Part shown: piece after piece, positions 35,595 to 44,191 of the stretch
How the letters are laid out: each line of letters begins with the position of its first letter
Numbering within the stretch: the first letter of the stretch is position 1
Assembly: GCA_000696115.1 (NCBI GenBank)
Contig: JJOH01000109.1
Location: forward strand, 1 to 64,000
Length of the DNA: 64,000 bases
Source of the DNA: Streptomyces olindensis
GTDB lineage: Bacteria > Actinomycetota > Actinomycetes > Streptomycetales > Streptomycetaceae
Direction: 5' to 3'
The notes under the pieces: model-generated
Seen by the model: only the letters and a program-made list of their open reading frames with translations
What the model was told of the DNA's origin: nothing
Database searches by the model: none
Translations under genes and position numbers: made by a program

Positions 35595-36491
35595 ATGGCA
35601 GCCACCCTCACCGCGGGGGCCCCCGCCCGCCCGCGCAAACTCCTGGCTTCGCGCAGGACACGCGTCGGGATCCTCTACGCGCTGCCGGTCGTCGTGTATC
35701 TGCTGGTGCTGTTCGTCTACCCGATCTTCAGCACGCTGCTGCTCAGCCTGAAGGACGCCGACGGATCGTTCACCCTGCACTGGTACGCCGACGCCCTGAC
35801 CGGCGTGAACCTGTCCGTCCTGATCACCACGCTGCGGATCTCCGCCGAGACCGCCGTGTTGAGCCTGGTGTTCGGGTTCGTCCTGGCCCAGGCGATCACG
35901 CGGCTCAAGCCCATCCTGGCGGGCCTGGCCATGCTGATCGTCGTCGTGCCGCACTTCGTGTCCGCCCTGGTACGCACCTACGGCTGGATCATCATGCTCG
36001 GTGACAAGGGCCTGGTGAACGAGACGCTGGCCGCCATGTCGGTCCCCGGAGCGCCGTTCCAGCTGCTCTACAACGAGCTCGGCGTCGTCATCGGTACGAC
36101 CTCGATGATGCTGCCGTACACGGTGCTGCTGCTGTACGGCGTGATGCGCGGCGTGGACCGCCGCCTGATGGCGGCCGCGGCCAGCATGGGCGCCGGACGG
36201 GTGACCATCTTCCGCAGGGTCTACCTGCCGCTGGTCGCCCCCGGCCTGGCCAGCGCCGGGCTGCTCAGCTTCATCCTCTCGCTGGGCTACTACATCACCC
36301 CGGCCCTGATGGGCGGACCCGACCAGACGATGATCGCCACCCTCATCAACCAGCAGGTGACGAAGGAGAACCAGTGGAACGGGGCGGCCGCGCAAGGCGT
36401 GATCCTGCTGGTGCTCACCCTGGCCGGACTGCTGCTGGTCAAGGTCGTCAGCTCCCTGGGCGCCAGCCGTAAAAAGAGGAGTGCGTCATGA
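35595..36491 (+). CDS. PotB-type ABC transporter permease
   Basis: 298 aa with six predicted membrane helices. The first is LYALPVVVYLLVLFVYPIFSTLLLSL. The EAA loop (RLMAAAASMGAGRVTIFRRVYLPLVAPG, about residue 190) contacts the ATPase and SFILSLGYYITPALMGG is typical of PotB. The gene starts 3 bp after the ATPase stop and ends overlapping the next permease. Confidence 0.9.
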   Translation: MAATLTAGAPARPRKLLASRRTRVGILYALPVVVYLLVLFVYPIFSTLLLSLKDADGSFTLHWYADALTGVNLSVLITTLRISAETAVLSLVFGFVLAQAITRLKPILAGLAMLIVVVPHFVSALVRTYGWIIMLGDKGLVNETLAAMSVPGAPFQLLYNELGVVIGTTSMMLPYTVLLLYGVMRGVDRRLMAAAASMGAGRVTIFRRVYLPLVAPGLASAGLLSFILSLGYYITPALMGGPDQTMIATLINQQVTKENQWNGAAAQGVILLVLTLAGLLLVKVVSSLGASRKKRSAS

Positions 36492-37354
36492 TGGAGCTGC
36501 GCCAGAGCCTCGTCGGGCGGATCGCCCTGACCGCGGTCGCCACTGTGATCCTGCTGTTTTTGGCGCTGCCGATCGTCGTCATCCTCGTCACCTCCTTCAG
36601 CAACAACGCCTTCGCCGCCTTCCCGCCGGAGGCGTGGACGCTGAACTGGTACAAGGCCCTGTTCGCCGACGGCAGCAAATGGCCGGCCGCGCTCTCCCTG
36701 AGCGCTCTGGTCGCCGCGCTGAGTACCGTGTTCTCCCTGATCATCGGGGTGACCGCGGCGACCGCCCTGGTCCGCAGTGAACTGCCGCTGCGCTCGGCGG
36801 TCTTCGCCCTGGTCCTCGGCCCTCTGGTCATCCCGCAGATCGTCACCGCGCTCGGCCTGTTCCTGCTGTTCGAGCCCGCCGCGATGCTGGGCAGCCCCAT
36901 CGCCATCGCCCTCGGACACACCGTGCTGGCCTCACCGATCGCGGTGCTGATCCTGATCGCGACCCTGCGCGGGATCGACGAACGCCTCGAGGACGCCGCC
37001 GCGAGCATGGGCGCGGGCCGGCTCACGATCGCCCGGAAGATCACCTTCCCCCTCGCCGCACCCGGCATGATCGCGGCGGCGATCTTCTCCTTCATCACCA
37101 GCTTCGACGAGTTCTACATCTCCCAGTTCCTCTCCTCGGTCGACACCGTCACCCTGCCCGTGCAGGTCTACAACTCGCTCACCTTCGAGATCGACCCCAG
37201 CGTCACCGCCGTCAGCGCGCTCCTCACCGCCTTCGCCATCCTCGCCCTCGGCCTGGTGGCCCTGGTGCGCTGGCTCGGCTCCGGACGACAGGACTCCCTG
37301 TTGTCGGTGGAGAACACCACGGCGATCGCGGCCCCCGGAGGTGACGCCGTATGA
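36488..37354 (+). CDS. PotC-type ABC transporter permease
   Basis: 288 aa, six predicted helices. The EAA loop is RLEDAAASMGAGRLTIARKITFPLAAPG and the PotC signature FSFITSFDEFYISQFLS is present. ATGA overlaps both upstream and downstream. It forms the heterodimeric channel with the PotB-type partner. Confidence 0.9.
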   Translation: MMELRQSLVGRIALTAVATVILLFLALPIVVILVTSFSNNAFAAFPPEAWTLNWYKALFADGSKWPAALSLSALVAALSTVFSLIIGVTAATALVRSELPLRSAVFALVLGPLVIPQIVTALGLFLLFEPAAMLGSPIAIALGHTVLASPIAVLILIATLRGIDERLEDAAASMGAGRLTIARKITFPLAAPGMIAAAIFSFITSFDEFYISQFLSSVDTVTLPVQVYNSLTFEIDPSVTAVSALLTAFAILALGLVALVRWLGSGRQDSLLSVENTTAIAAPGGDAV

Positions 37355-38709
37355 TCGCCACCGCCCAGCGGCACCTGTTGCTGAACATGACCGACAACGG
37401 CTCGCTCGCGCTGCCGGGTCAGGAACTGTTCGTCGTCCGCCGGGGAGAGGGCCCGTACGTCGATGACGCCGAAGGCAGGCGTTACATCGACGGTCTGTCA
37501 GGGCTGTACTGCTGCCAACTCGGCTACTCCTACGGTGCCGAGTTCGCCGAGGCGGCCGAACGGCAACTGCGGGAACTGTGCTACAGCCCGCTGTGGACGG
37601 GTTCCGCGCACCCCTCGGCCATCGAACTCGCCGAGCGGCTGTCCCGGATCGCCCCCGTCGACATCGAGCACACCTTCTTCTCCAGCGGCGGCGCCGAAGC
37701 CGTCGAGACCGCCTGGAAGCTGGCCCGCCGCTACCACGCCCTGCGCGGCGAGCCGGGCCGCACCAAGGCGATCGCCCGGCGCGGCGCCTACCACGGCCTG
37801 ACCATCGGCACCCTGTCGTTCAACGACGACCCCGGTCTGACGGAGCCGTACGGCCCGCCGGCGATCGACACCCGGTTCGTGTCGAACACCAACCGCTTCG
37901 GCCTGGCCCCGGAGTTCGCGGACGACGAGGTGTACACGGCCTGGCTGCTCGCGGAGTTGGAGGCCGCGATCCTGACCGAGGGCCCGGAGACCGTGGCGAT
38001 GCTCATCGCCGAGCCGGTGCAGAACCGGGGCGGCTGCATCACCCCGCCCCAGGGTTACTGGCAGGGGCTTCGGGCGCTGGCCGACCGGTACGGCTTCCTG
38101 CTCGTCGCCGACGAGGTCATCACGGCCTTCGGCCGGATCGGGGAGTGGTTCGGCGGGGACCGCTACGGCGCCCGCCCGGACATAGTCACCGTCGCCAAGG
38201 GCATCACCGCCGGATACGCCCCCCTGGGCGCGACCCTGGTCGGCACCAAGGTCACGGAGGTCATCAACCGGCCCGGTGAGGTCCTCAACCACGGATACAC
38301 CTTCGCCGGACACCCGCTGAGCACGGCCATCGCCCTGCGCAACCTGGACATCATGGAGCGGGACCGGATCCTGGACAACGTCCGCGTCCTCCAAGGGGAC
38401 TTGGCCAAGCGCATGGCGGCCCTCAAGGACCTGCCCATCGTCGGCGACGTCCGCGGCACCGGGTTCTTCTACTCCTGCGAACTCGTCGGCGACCTCGACG
38501 ACGGCGGTTTCAGCGCCGGCGCCCGAGCCGCTCTCATCGGCGACCTGATCCCGCGTCGGCTGCGCGAGGCCGGCCTGCTGGCCCGCGTCTACAACCGCTC
38601 CGCGCCGCTGGTCCAGATCGCGCCCCCGCTGATCAGCGACCGCGCCGTCCTCGACCGTATCGCCGCGATCATCGCCGGCACCCTCGCCGAGGCGTCCGCC
38701 CGCATCTGA
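37351..38709 (+). CDS. class III omega-aminotransferase
   Basis: 452 aa PLP enzyme. FFSSGGAEAVETAWKLARRYH binds the phosphate, GFLLVADEVITAFGRIGEWFG holds the Asp, and the Schiff-base Lys283 is in VTVAKGITAGYAPLGA. It resembles beta-alanine/putrescine-pyruvate and diaminobutyrate-type transaminases more than GabT, and differs from the aminotransferase at 21565. ATGA overlap with the PotC-type permease. It presumably converts the amine released by the deacylases or oxidases into an aldehyde, which the adjacent aldehyde dehydrogenase can oxidise. Confidence 0.88.
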   Translation: MIATAQRHLLLNMTDNGSLALPGQELFVVRRGEGPYVDDAEGRRYIDGLSGLYCCQLGYSYGAEFAEAAERQLRELCYSPLWTGSAHPSAIELAERLSRIAPVDIEHTFFSSGGAEAVETAWKLARRYHALRGEPGRTKAIARRGAYHGLTIGTLSFNDDPGLTEPYGPPAIDTRFVSNTNRFGLAPEFADDEVYTAWLLAELEAAILTEGPETVAMLIAEPVQNRGGCITPPQGYWQGLRALADRYGFLLVADEVITAFGRIGEWFGGDRYGARPDIVTVAKGITAGYAPLGATLVGTKVTEVINRPGEVLNHGYTFAGHPLSTAIALRNLDIMERDRILDNVRVLQGDLAKRMAALKDLPIVGDVRGTGFFYSCELVGDLDDGGFSAGARAALIGDLIPRRLREAGLLARVYNRSAPLVQIAPPLISDRAVLDRIAAIIAGTLAEASARI

Positions 38710-38732
38710 TCCATGTTTTGGGAAGGAACCAC

Positions 38733-39686
38733 ATGTACTCCATCGGTCCGCTGACCGTTGCCCCGGGCGAGCGCGCCCAGGGCCTGATCCCGGTCGGCAC
38801 CAGCAGCTACGGCGTGGAGCTCGGCATTCCGCTGATCGTCGTCAACGGCGCCCAGGACGGCCCGGTCCTGTGCGTGGACGCGGGCGTGCACGGCGACGAG
38901 TACGACGGCCAGGAGGCCATCCGCCGCGTGCTCGCCGAGATCGACCCGGCCACCCTGCGCGGCACCGTCGTCGGCATCCCCTGCCTGAACACCCCCGCCT
39001 TCGAGGCGGCCGCCCGCGCGAGCGGCATCGACCACCTCAACCTCAACCGCATCTTCCCGGGCGACGCGGAGGGCTCGTACTCGCAGCGCCTGGCCGCCAC
39101 CTTCGTCGAGCAGGTCGTCCCCGCCGTCGACGCCGTGGTCGACCTGCACACCGGTGGCGCCTACGGCGAGATCGCCCCGCTGGTCATCCTCCAGGGCGGC
39201 TACGAGGACCTGGCGACGGACCTGGCCCTCGCCGCCGGGCATGAACTGGTCTGGAAGGGCGGCAAGTGGGGCGGCACCGTCCGCCACCCCGTCCTCGAGG
39301 CCGGCAAGCCCGCCATCACCATCGAGTGCGGCGGCGCCACGTACCGCGAGACCAACGTCGAGCACCACATGAACTCGATCCGCAACATCCTGCGCAGCCT
39401 CGGCATGATCGACGGCGAGGCGGAGCTGCGGGACACCTACACCACCGTCTCCGGCACCTTCGCCCGCTCCGCCGCCGGTGGCTTCTTCGTCGCCCGCGCC
39501 GAGCCGGGGGAGACCTGCAAGGAAGGCGACCTGATCGCCACCATCACCGACCACTACGGCAACACGCTGGAGGAGGTCACCGCCCCGCAGGAGGGCATCG
39601 TGCTCTGGGTGCGCCGGATCCGCACGGTCCGTCCTGGTGACGAGGTCGTCATCTTCGGCGAGGTGCTGGGGGAGATCCAGCCATGA
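38733..39686 (+). CDS. M14-type succinylglutamate desuccinylase/aspartoacylase-family deacylase (copy 2)
   Basis: 317 aa. Same family as the gene at 32302 but clearly diverged. Zn ligands are expected in CVDAGVHGDEYDGQEA and VDLHTGGAYGE, the catalytic Glu in ITIECGGATYRE, and the C-terminal barrel is FFVARAEPGETCKEGDLIATI. ATG 38733 follows GGAAGGAA; a TTG at 38718 is less likely. Two deacylases in one operon suggest two acylated intermediates or two acyl groups. ATGA overlap with the aldehyde dehydrogenase. Confidence 0.85.
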   Translation: MYSIGPLTVAPGERAQGLIPVGTSSYGVELGIPLIVVNGAQDGPVLCVDAGVHGDEYDGQEAIRRVLAEIDPATLRGTVVGIPCLNTPAFEAAARASGIDHLNLNRIFPGDAEGSYSQRLAATFVEQVVPAVDAVVDLHTGGAYGEIAPLVILQGGYEDLATDLALAAGHELVWKGGKWGGTVRHPVLEAGKPAITIECGGATYRETNVEHHMNSIRNILRSLGMIDGEAELRDTYTTVSGTFARSAAGGFFVARAEPGETCKEGDLIATITDHYGNTLEEVTAPQEGIVLWVRRIRTVRPGDEVVIFGEVLGEIQP

Positions 39687-41143
39687 CCGACGAACTCCAG
39701 TTGACCGAGTTGCTGATCGACGGCAAGCAGGTGCCCGCCGCCGACGGCCGCACGTTCACCGCGGTCGACCCGTCGAACGGCACGGCCATCGCCCTGGTGG
39801 CACTGGGCGGCAAGGCCGATGTGGACCAGGCAGTGGCGGCGGCGCGCGCGGCCTTCACCGCTCCCGAGTGGGCCGGGATGCGCGCCGCCGACCGGGGGCG
39901 CATCCTGTACCGGATCGCGGAGGCCATCCGCTACCAGGGCGAACGGCTGGCCCGTCTGGAGAGCCAGGACGTCGGCAAGCCGCTTCGCCAGGCGAAGGCC
40001 GATGTCGAAGCGGCCGCCCGCTACTTCGAGTTCTACGCGGGCGTCGCCGACAAGCTCGGCGGCTCGACGATCCCGCTGGGCCCCGGCCTGATCGACTACA
40101 CGGTTCGTGAGCCGATCGGTGTCTCCGGTCAGATCATCCCGTTCAACTACCCACTGCAGAACACCGCGAGGGGCTCCGCTCCGGCACTGGCGGCGGGCTG
40201 CACGGTCGTGCTCAAGCCGTCCCCCGAGGCGCCGCTCACCCCGCTGGAGATCGGCAGGATCGCCCTGGAGTGCGGTCTGCCGCCGGGCGTGCTGAACGTC
40301 GTCCCCGGCGACGGCGAGACCGGCGCGGCCCTCGCCGGCCACCCGGACATCGACCAGGTCACCTTCACGGGCTCGGTGCCCACCGGTATCAAGGTCGCCC
40401 AGGCCGCCGCCGCCAACGTGGTGCCCTCCGTCACCGAACTGGGCGGCAAGTCGCCGGTCGTCGTCTTCGCCGACGCCGACTTCGACCTGGCGCTCGGTGC
40501 GGTCGCCGCCTCGGCGTTCGGCAACGCCGGGCAGACCTGCTCGGCCGGCACCCGGCTGCTGCTCCAGCGCGGCGCCGAGGAGTTCCTGGACAAGCTCGTC
40601 GCGCACGCCGCGTCCCTGCGCGTCGGCCCGGGTCTCACCGACCCGGACGTCGGCCCGCTGGTCGCCGCACGGCAGCGGGACCGGGTCCTCGGCTACCTCG
40701 AGCTGGCGCGGGAGGAGGGCGCCGTGGCACGGGCCGGTGGAGGCGCCCCCTCGGACCCCGACCTCGCCGACGGCTACTTCGTCGAGCCGACCGTCCTGAC
40801 CGGGCTGGACAACCAGGCCCGTTGCGCCCGCGAGGAGATCTTCGGTCCCGTCGTCACGGTCATCGAGTTCGACGACGCGGACGAGGCGCTGGAGATCGCC
40901 AACGACAGTCCGTACGGCCTCGCCTCGTACGTGTGGACCCGCGACATCGACCAGGCGATGCGCATGGCCGAGGGCATCCGGGCAGGCCAGGTGTATGTCA
41001 ACGCCACCGGGGTCGGCACCGGCGTCGAACTCCCCTTCGGCGGCTACAAGCACAGCGGCTGGGGCCGGGAGAAGGGCCTCGAGGGCCTGTCCAGCTACCT
41101 GCAGACCAAGAACGTCTGCATCGGGTTCGGCAACCGGTCATGA
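39683..41143 (+). CDS. NAD(P)-dependent aldehyde dehydrogenase
   Basis: 486 aa. Catalytic Cys286 in GNAGQTCSAGTRL, Glu252 in VTELGGKSPVVVF, and the cofactor region IPFNYPLQNTARGSAPALAAGCTVVLKP. The GQTCSAGTR context is that of betaine/omega-amino-aldehyde dehydrogenases rather than GabD. It probably oxidises the aldehyde made by the oxidases or the transaminase to the acid. It overlaps its neighbours by 4 nt on both sides. Confidence 0.9.
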   Translation: MTDELQLTELLIDGKQVPAADGRTFTAVDPSNGTAIALVALGGKADVDQAVAAARAAFTAPEWAGMRAADRGRILYRIAEAIRYQGERLARLESQDVGKPLRQAKADVEAAARYFEFYAGVADKLGGSTIPLGPGLIDYTVREPIGVSGQIIPFNYPLQNTARGSAPALAAGCTVVLKPSPEAPLTPLEIGRIALECGLPPGVLNVVPGDGETGAALAGHPDIDQVTFTGSVPTGIKVAQAAAANVVPSVTELGGKSPVVVFADADFDLALGAVAASAFGNAGQTCSAGTRLLLQRGAEEFLDKLVAHAASLRVGPGLTDPDVGPLVAARQRDRVLGYLELAREEGAVARAGGGAPSDPDLADGYFVEPTVLTGLDNQARCAREEIFGPVVTVIEFDDADEALEIANDSPYGLASYVWTRDIDQAMRMAEGIRAGQVYVNATGVGTGVELPFGGYKHSGWGREKGLEGLSSYLQTKNVCIGFGNRS

Positions 41144-42078
41144 GATACCGTCCGCTCGGAGCACGCGGCCCGGCCGTCTCGGTGGTCGGCGTGGGCGGCA
41201 ACAACTTCGGCAGCCGTCTCGACGAGGACGGCACGAAGGCCGTCGTCCACGCCGCCCTCGACGCCGGGATCACCCTGTTCGACACCGCCGACATGTATGG
41301 CGGGTCCGGCGAGCGGGGTGGCTCGCGCGGCGACGGCGAACGCCTGCTGGGCGCCGCCCTCAAGGGCCACCGCGACGACATCGTCCTCGCCACCAAGTTC
41401 GGCATGGAGATGAGCCGGGAGGCCGACCTGTACGGCCCGCGCGGATCCCGCGCCTACATCCGGCACGCGCTGGAGGCGTCACTGCGCCGGCTCGGCACCG
41501 ACCGGATCGACCTGTACCAGTACCACGAACCGGACGGCGTCACGGCGTTGGAGGAGACCGTCGCCGCGCTCCAGGAGCTGGTCGACGAGGGCAAGATCCG
41601 CTACATCGGCTGCTCCAACCTTCCGGCCGAGCAGGTCACGGACGCCTTCGTGTCCACCCAGGCGCGCTACCACCTGCTCGACCGCGGTGCGGAACGGGAC
41701 CTGATCCCGGCCTGCCTGCACCACGGCCTCGGCCTGCTGCCGTACTACCCGCTGGCCAACGGCCTGCTCAGCGGGAAGTACCGCCGCGGCGAGGAGCCCC
41801 CGCCCGGCAGCCGCCTGTCCTGGCGGCAGGGCTGGCTCACCGACGCGGCCCTCGACAGGGTCGAGGCACTCACCGCATACGGCGCCGACCGGGGCCTGAC
41901 CCTCCTCCAGGTCGCGGTCGGCGCACTGGCGGCCCTGCCCGCCGTCGGCTCCGTCATCTGCGGAGCCATGACACCCCACCAGGTCACCGCCAACGCGGCG
42001 GCGGCCGACTGGATACCGAGCCCGGCCGACCTGGCCGCGCTGGACGCGATCGTCGCCCCCGGCGAACGCGTCGTCTGA
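41140..42078 (+). CDS. aldo/keto reductase
   Basis: 312 aa. (beta/alpha)8 barrel with Asp in GITLFDTADMYGG, catalytic Tyr in the same loop (MYG), Lys in IVLATKFGMEM, and His in LYQYHEPD replacing the canonical LYQxHxPD. The NADPH-binding end (LLQVAVGALAALPAVGSVICGAM) is conserved. It may reduce an aldehyde or keto intermediate, giving an alternative fate to oxidation. The ATG overlaps the aldehyde dehydrogenase stop. Confidence 0.88.
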   Translation: MRYRPLGARGPAVSVVGVGGNNFGSRLDEDGTKAVVHAALDAGITLFDTADMYGGSGERGGSRGDGERLLGAALKGHRDDIVLATKFGMEMSREADLYGPRGSRAYIRHALEASLRRLGTDRIDLYQYHEPDGVTALEETVAALQELVDEGKIRYIGCSNLPAEQVTDAFVSTQARYHLLDRGAERDLIPACLHHGLGLLPYYPLANGLLSGKYRRGEEPPPGSRLSWRQGWLTDAALDRVEALTAYGADRGLTLLQVAVGALAALPAVGSVICGAMTPHQVTANAAAADWIPSPADLAALDAIVAPGERVV

Positions 42079-42123
42079 AGCCCCCACCCACTGCTGGAAC
42101 CCGCGAGACTGAGGCTGAACACC

Positions 42124-42789
42124 ATGAGAGAGATCGTCACCTTCGACGCCTATGCGACCCTGATCAACTTCGAACTCGGCCCCACCACCCTGAAGGTCCT
42201 GGAGGACCGGCTTGGCCTGGACAACCTGGATGTCGACGAGTTCCTCGACGACTTCCGCGTCATGCGCTTCCAGGCCGTCCTGGAGGCCTACCGCCCCTAC
42301 CACGAGATCCTGCACTCCAGCCTGCGCAACGCCATGCGCCTGCACGGCCTGGAGTACCGCGAGTCCGACGGCGACGCCCTGGTCGAGGCCGTCCCCACCT
42401 TCGGCCCCTGGCCCGAGGTCCCGGAGGCGCTGCGCGCCCTGAAGACGAAGTACGAGATCGCCATCATCTCCAACACCGACGACAACCTGATCGCGCGCAA
42501 CGTCGAGAACATCGGCGTCGAGTTCGACTACGTCATCACCGCCCAGCAGGCCGGCGCCTACAAGCCGGACCGCCAGACCTTCGAATTCGCCTTCAAGACC
42601 ATGGGCGTCGAGCCCGCGCAGGTCATCCACGTCGCGCAGGGCTGGGAGTACGACCACATCCCGACCCGCGACCTCGGCCTGAAGCGCCGGGTGTGGATCA
42701 ACCGCTACGGCCGCCCGGGCAGCGCCGACTACCAGCCGTACGACGAGCTGCCCGACCTGTCGGGCCTGCCGAAGCTGCTCGGCTGCTGA
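42124..42789 (+). CDS. HAD-superfamily hydrolase, haloacid-dehalogenase type II-like
   Basis: 221 aa. HAD fold with nucleophile Asp8 in VTFDAYATLINFE, Ser in IAIISNTDDN (motif II) and Lys in AGAYKPDRQTFEFAF (motif III). By overall order it would be annotated as L-2-haloacid dehalogenase. The region that holds Ser-Asn-Asp in true dehalogenases (VASNAWD) reads VAQGWEYD, and the substrate Tyr after the Lys is Phe. Dehalogenation is therefore doubtful. The residue two after the nucleophile is Tyr, not the Asp of phosphatases, so the chemistry is open. 45 bp after the AKR gene, same operon. Confidence 0.8.
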   Translation: MREIVTFDAYATLINFELGPTTLKVLEDRLGLDNLDVDEFLDDFRVMRFQAVLEAYRPYHEILHSSLRNAMRLHGLEYRESDGDALVEAVPTFGPWPEVPEALRALKTKYEIAIISNTDDNLIARNVENIGVEFDYVITAQQAGAYKPDRQTFEFAFKTMGVEPAQVIHVAQGWEYDHIPTRDLGLKRRVWINRYGRPGSADYQPYDELPDLSGLPKLLGC

Positions 42790-42818
42790 ACCTTCGGACG
42801 GATGTGAGGACGCACGCC

Positions 42819-44102
42819 ATGAAGCAGATCCCCTACTGGCTGGACACAGCCCCCGCCCTGCCCGACCGTTCCGGAAAGGACCTGCCCGACGAGGCGGACG
42901 TGGTGGTGATCGGCGGCGGCCTCACCGGCCTGTCCACCGCCTACCACACCGCCCGCAAGGGTGCCCGGGTCGTCCTCGTCGAGAAGGACAAGGTCGGCTC
43001 GGGCGCCTCCGGGCGCAACGGCAGCATGTGCACCCAGGGCATCACCATCAGCCCCGCCGAGGCGCGCAAGCGCTACGGCCAGGAGCGCGCACTGGAGCTG
43101 TACAACGCCTTCCGCGAGGCCGTCGACGTCGTCGAGGACCTCACGCGGACGGAACAGATCGACTGCGACTTCCACCGCGCCGGGCGCCTCGGCCTGGTCT
43201 GCAAGCCCGGGCACTTCGAGGGCCTGCGCGCCAAGCAGCGCGACCTGGCCGACAACTTCGGCCACGAGACGATCGTCCTGAGCAAGAGCGAACTGCGGGC
43301 CGAACTCAGCTCGGACTACTACCACGGCGCCCTGCTCGACCCGGACAGCGCGGCCCTGCACGTGGGCAAGTTCGTCGGCGGCCTGGCAAACGCCGCCGAG
43401 CGGGCCGGCGCCGAGATCCACGAGCGCAACGCCGCCACCGGCCTCACCCGCCTTCCCGGCGGCGGCTTCGTGGTGGAGACCATGAACGGCACCATCCGTG
43501 CCAAGCAGGTCATGGCGGCGACGGACGCCTACACCGACAAGTCGATGCCGTGGTTCCGCAAGCGGCTGATCAACGTCGGCAGCTTCATCATCGTCACCGA
43601 ACCGCTGGGGGAGGCGCGCGCCAAGGAGCTCATCCCGAACGGCCGCCTGCTGGTCGCCCACAAGAACGTCGGCCACTACGTCCGCCTCACCCCCGACAAC
43701 CGTCTCGCCTTCGGCGGCCGGGCCCGCTTCGCCCCCTCCAACCCGGCCTCCGACATCAAGAGCGGCGACATCCTCAAGCGGGAGATGACCGAGATCTTCC
43801 CGCAGCTGGCGGGGGTGCGCATCGACTACGTGTGGGGCGGCATGGTCGGTTTCTCCTGGGACCGCATTCCGCACGCGGGCGAGGCCAACGGCCTGTACTA
43901 CTCCATGGGTTACTGCGGTCACGGCGTCCAGATGGCCACGTACATGGGCCGCGCCGTCGCCGAGATGATGGACGGCAGGCCCGAGGCCAACCCGCTGCGC
44001 GGTTTCGGCTTCCCGAAGGTCCCCGTCCCCTTCTACAACGGCACCGCCTGGTTCCTGCCGTTCGGCGGCGCCTACTACAAGGCCAAGGACCGCCTGCTCT
44101 GA
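42819..44102 (+). CDS. DadA/PuuB-like FAD-dependent amine or amino-acid oxidase
   Basis: 427 aa. N-terminal KQIPYWLDTAP precedes the FAD motif VVVIGGGLTGLSTAYHTARKGARVVLVEK and GSGASGRNGSMCTQG, which is characteristic of gamma-glutamylputrescine-oxidase-like enzymes. The C-terminal YSMGYCGHGVQMATYMGRAVAEMM contacts the flavin. ATG 42819 follows GTGAGGA. Last gene of the operon; a hairpin follows. It provides a third flavin oxidase in the operon and probably acts on a primary or acylated amine. Confidence 0.87.
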   Translation: MKQIPYWLDTAPALPDRSGKDLPDEADVVVIGGGLTGLSTAYHTARKGARVVLVEKDKVGSGASGRNGSMCTQGITISPAEARKRYGQERALELYNAFREAVDVVEDLTRTEQIDCDFHRAGRLGLVCKPGHFEGLRAKQRDLADNFGHETIVLSKSELRAELSSDYYHGALLDPDSAALHVGKFVGGLANAAERAGAEIHERNAATGLTRLPGGGFVVETMNGTIRAKQVMAATDAYTDKSMPWFRKRLINVGSFIIVTEPLGEARAKELIPNGRLLVAHKNVGHYVRLTPDNRLAFGGRARFAPSNPASDIKSGDILKREMTEIFPQLAGVRIDYVWGGMVGFSWDRIPHAGEANGLYYSMGYCGHGVQMATYMGRAVAEMMDGRPEANPLRGFGFPKVPVPFYNGTAWFLPFGGAYYKAKDRLL

Positions 44103-44129
44103 GCAGGTGACGACACCGGTGACACCACA

Positions 44130-44161
44130 GGGGCCTTCCCCGCCGCCGCGCGGAAGGCCCC
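44130..44161 (+). terminator. hairpin between the oxidase operon and aspA
   Basis: GGGGCCTTCC (44130-44139) pairs with GGAAGGCCCC (44152-44161) around a 12-nt GC-rich loop. The operon probably ends here, or the hairpin attenuates transcription into aspA 30 bp on. Confidence 0.7.
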
Positions 44162-44191
44162 GCCAAGCCTGCCGAGAGAAGGCCCCGCCTC

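Noticed and set aside
40995..42818. Upstream extension of the DadA-like oxidase frame, giving a 1035-aa protein
   Set aside because: The first ~600 residues are Arg/Pro/Gly-rich shadow of the aldehyde dehydrogenase, AKR and HAD genes. ATG 42819 has a good ribosome site and a normal FAD N-terminus.
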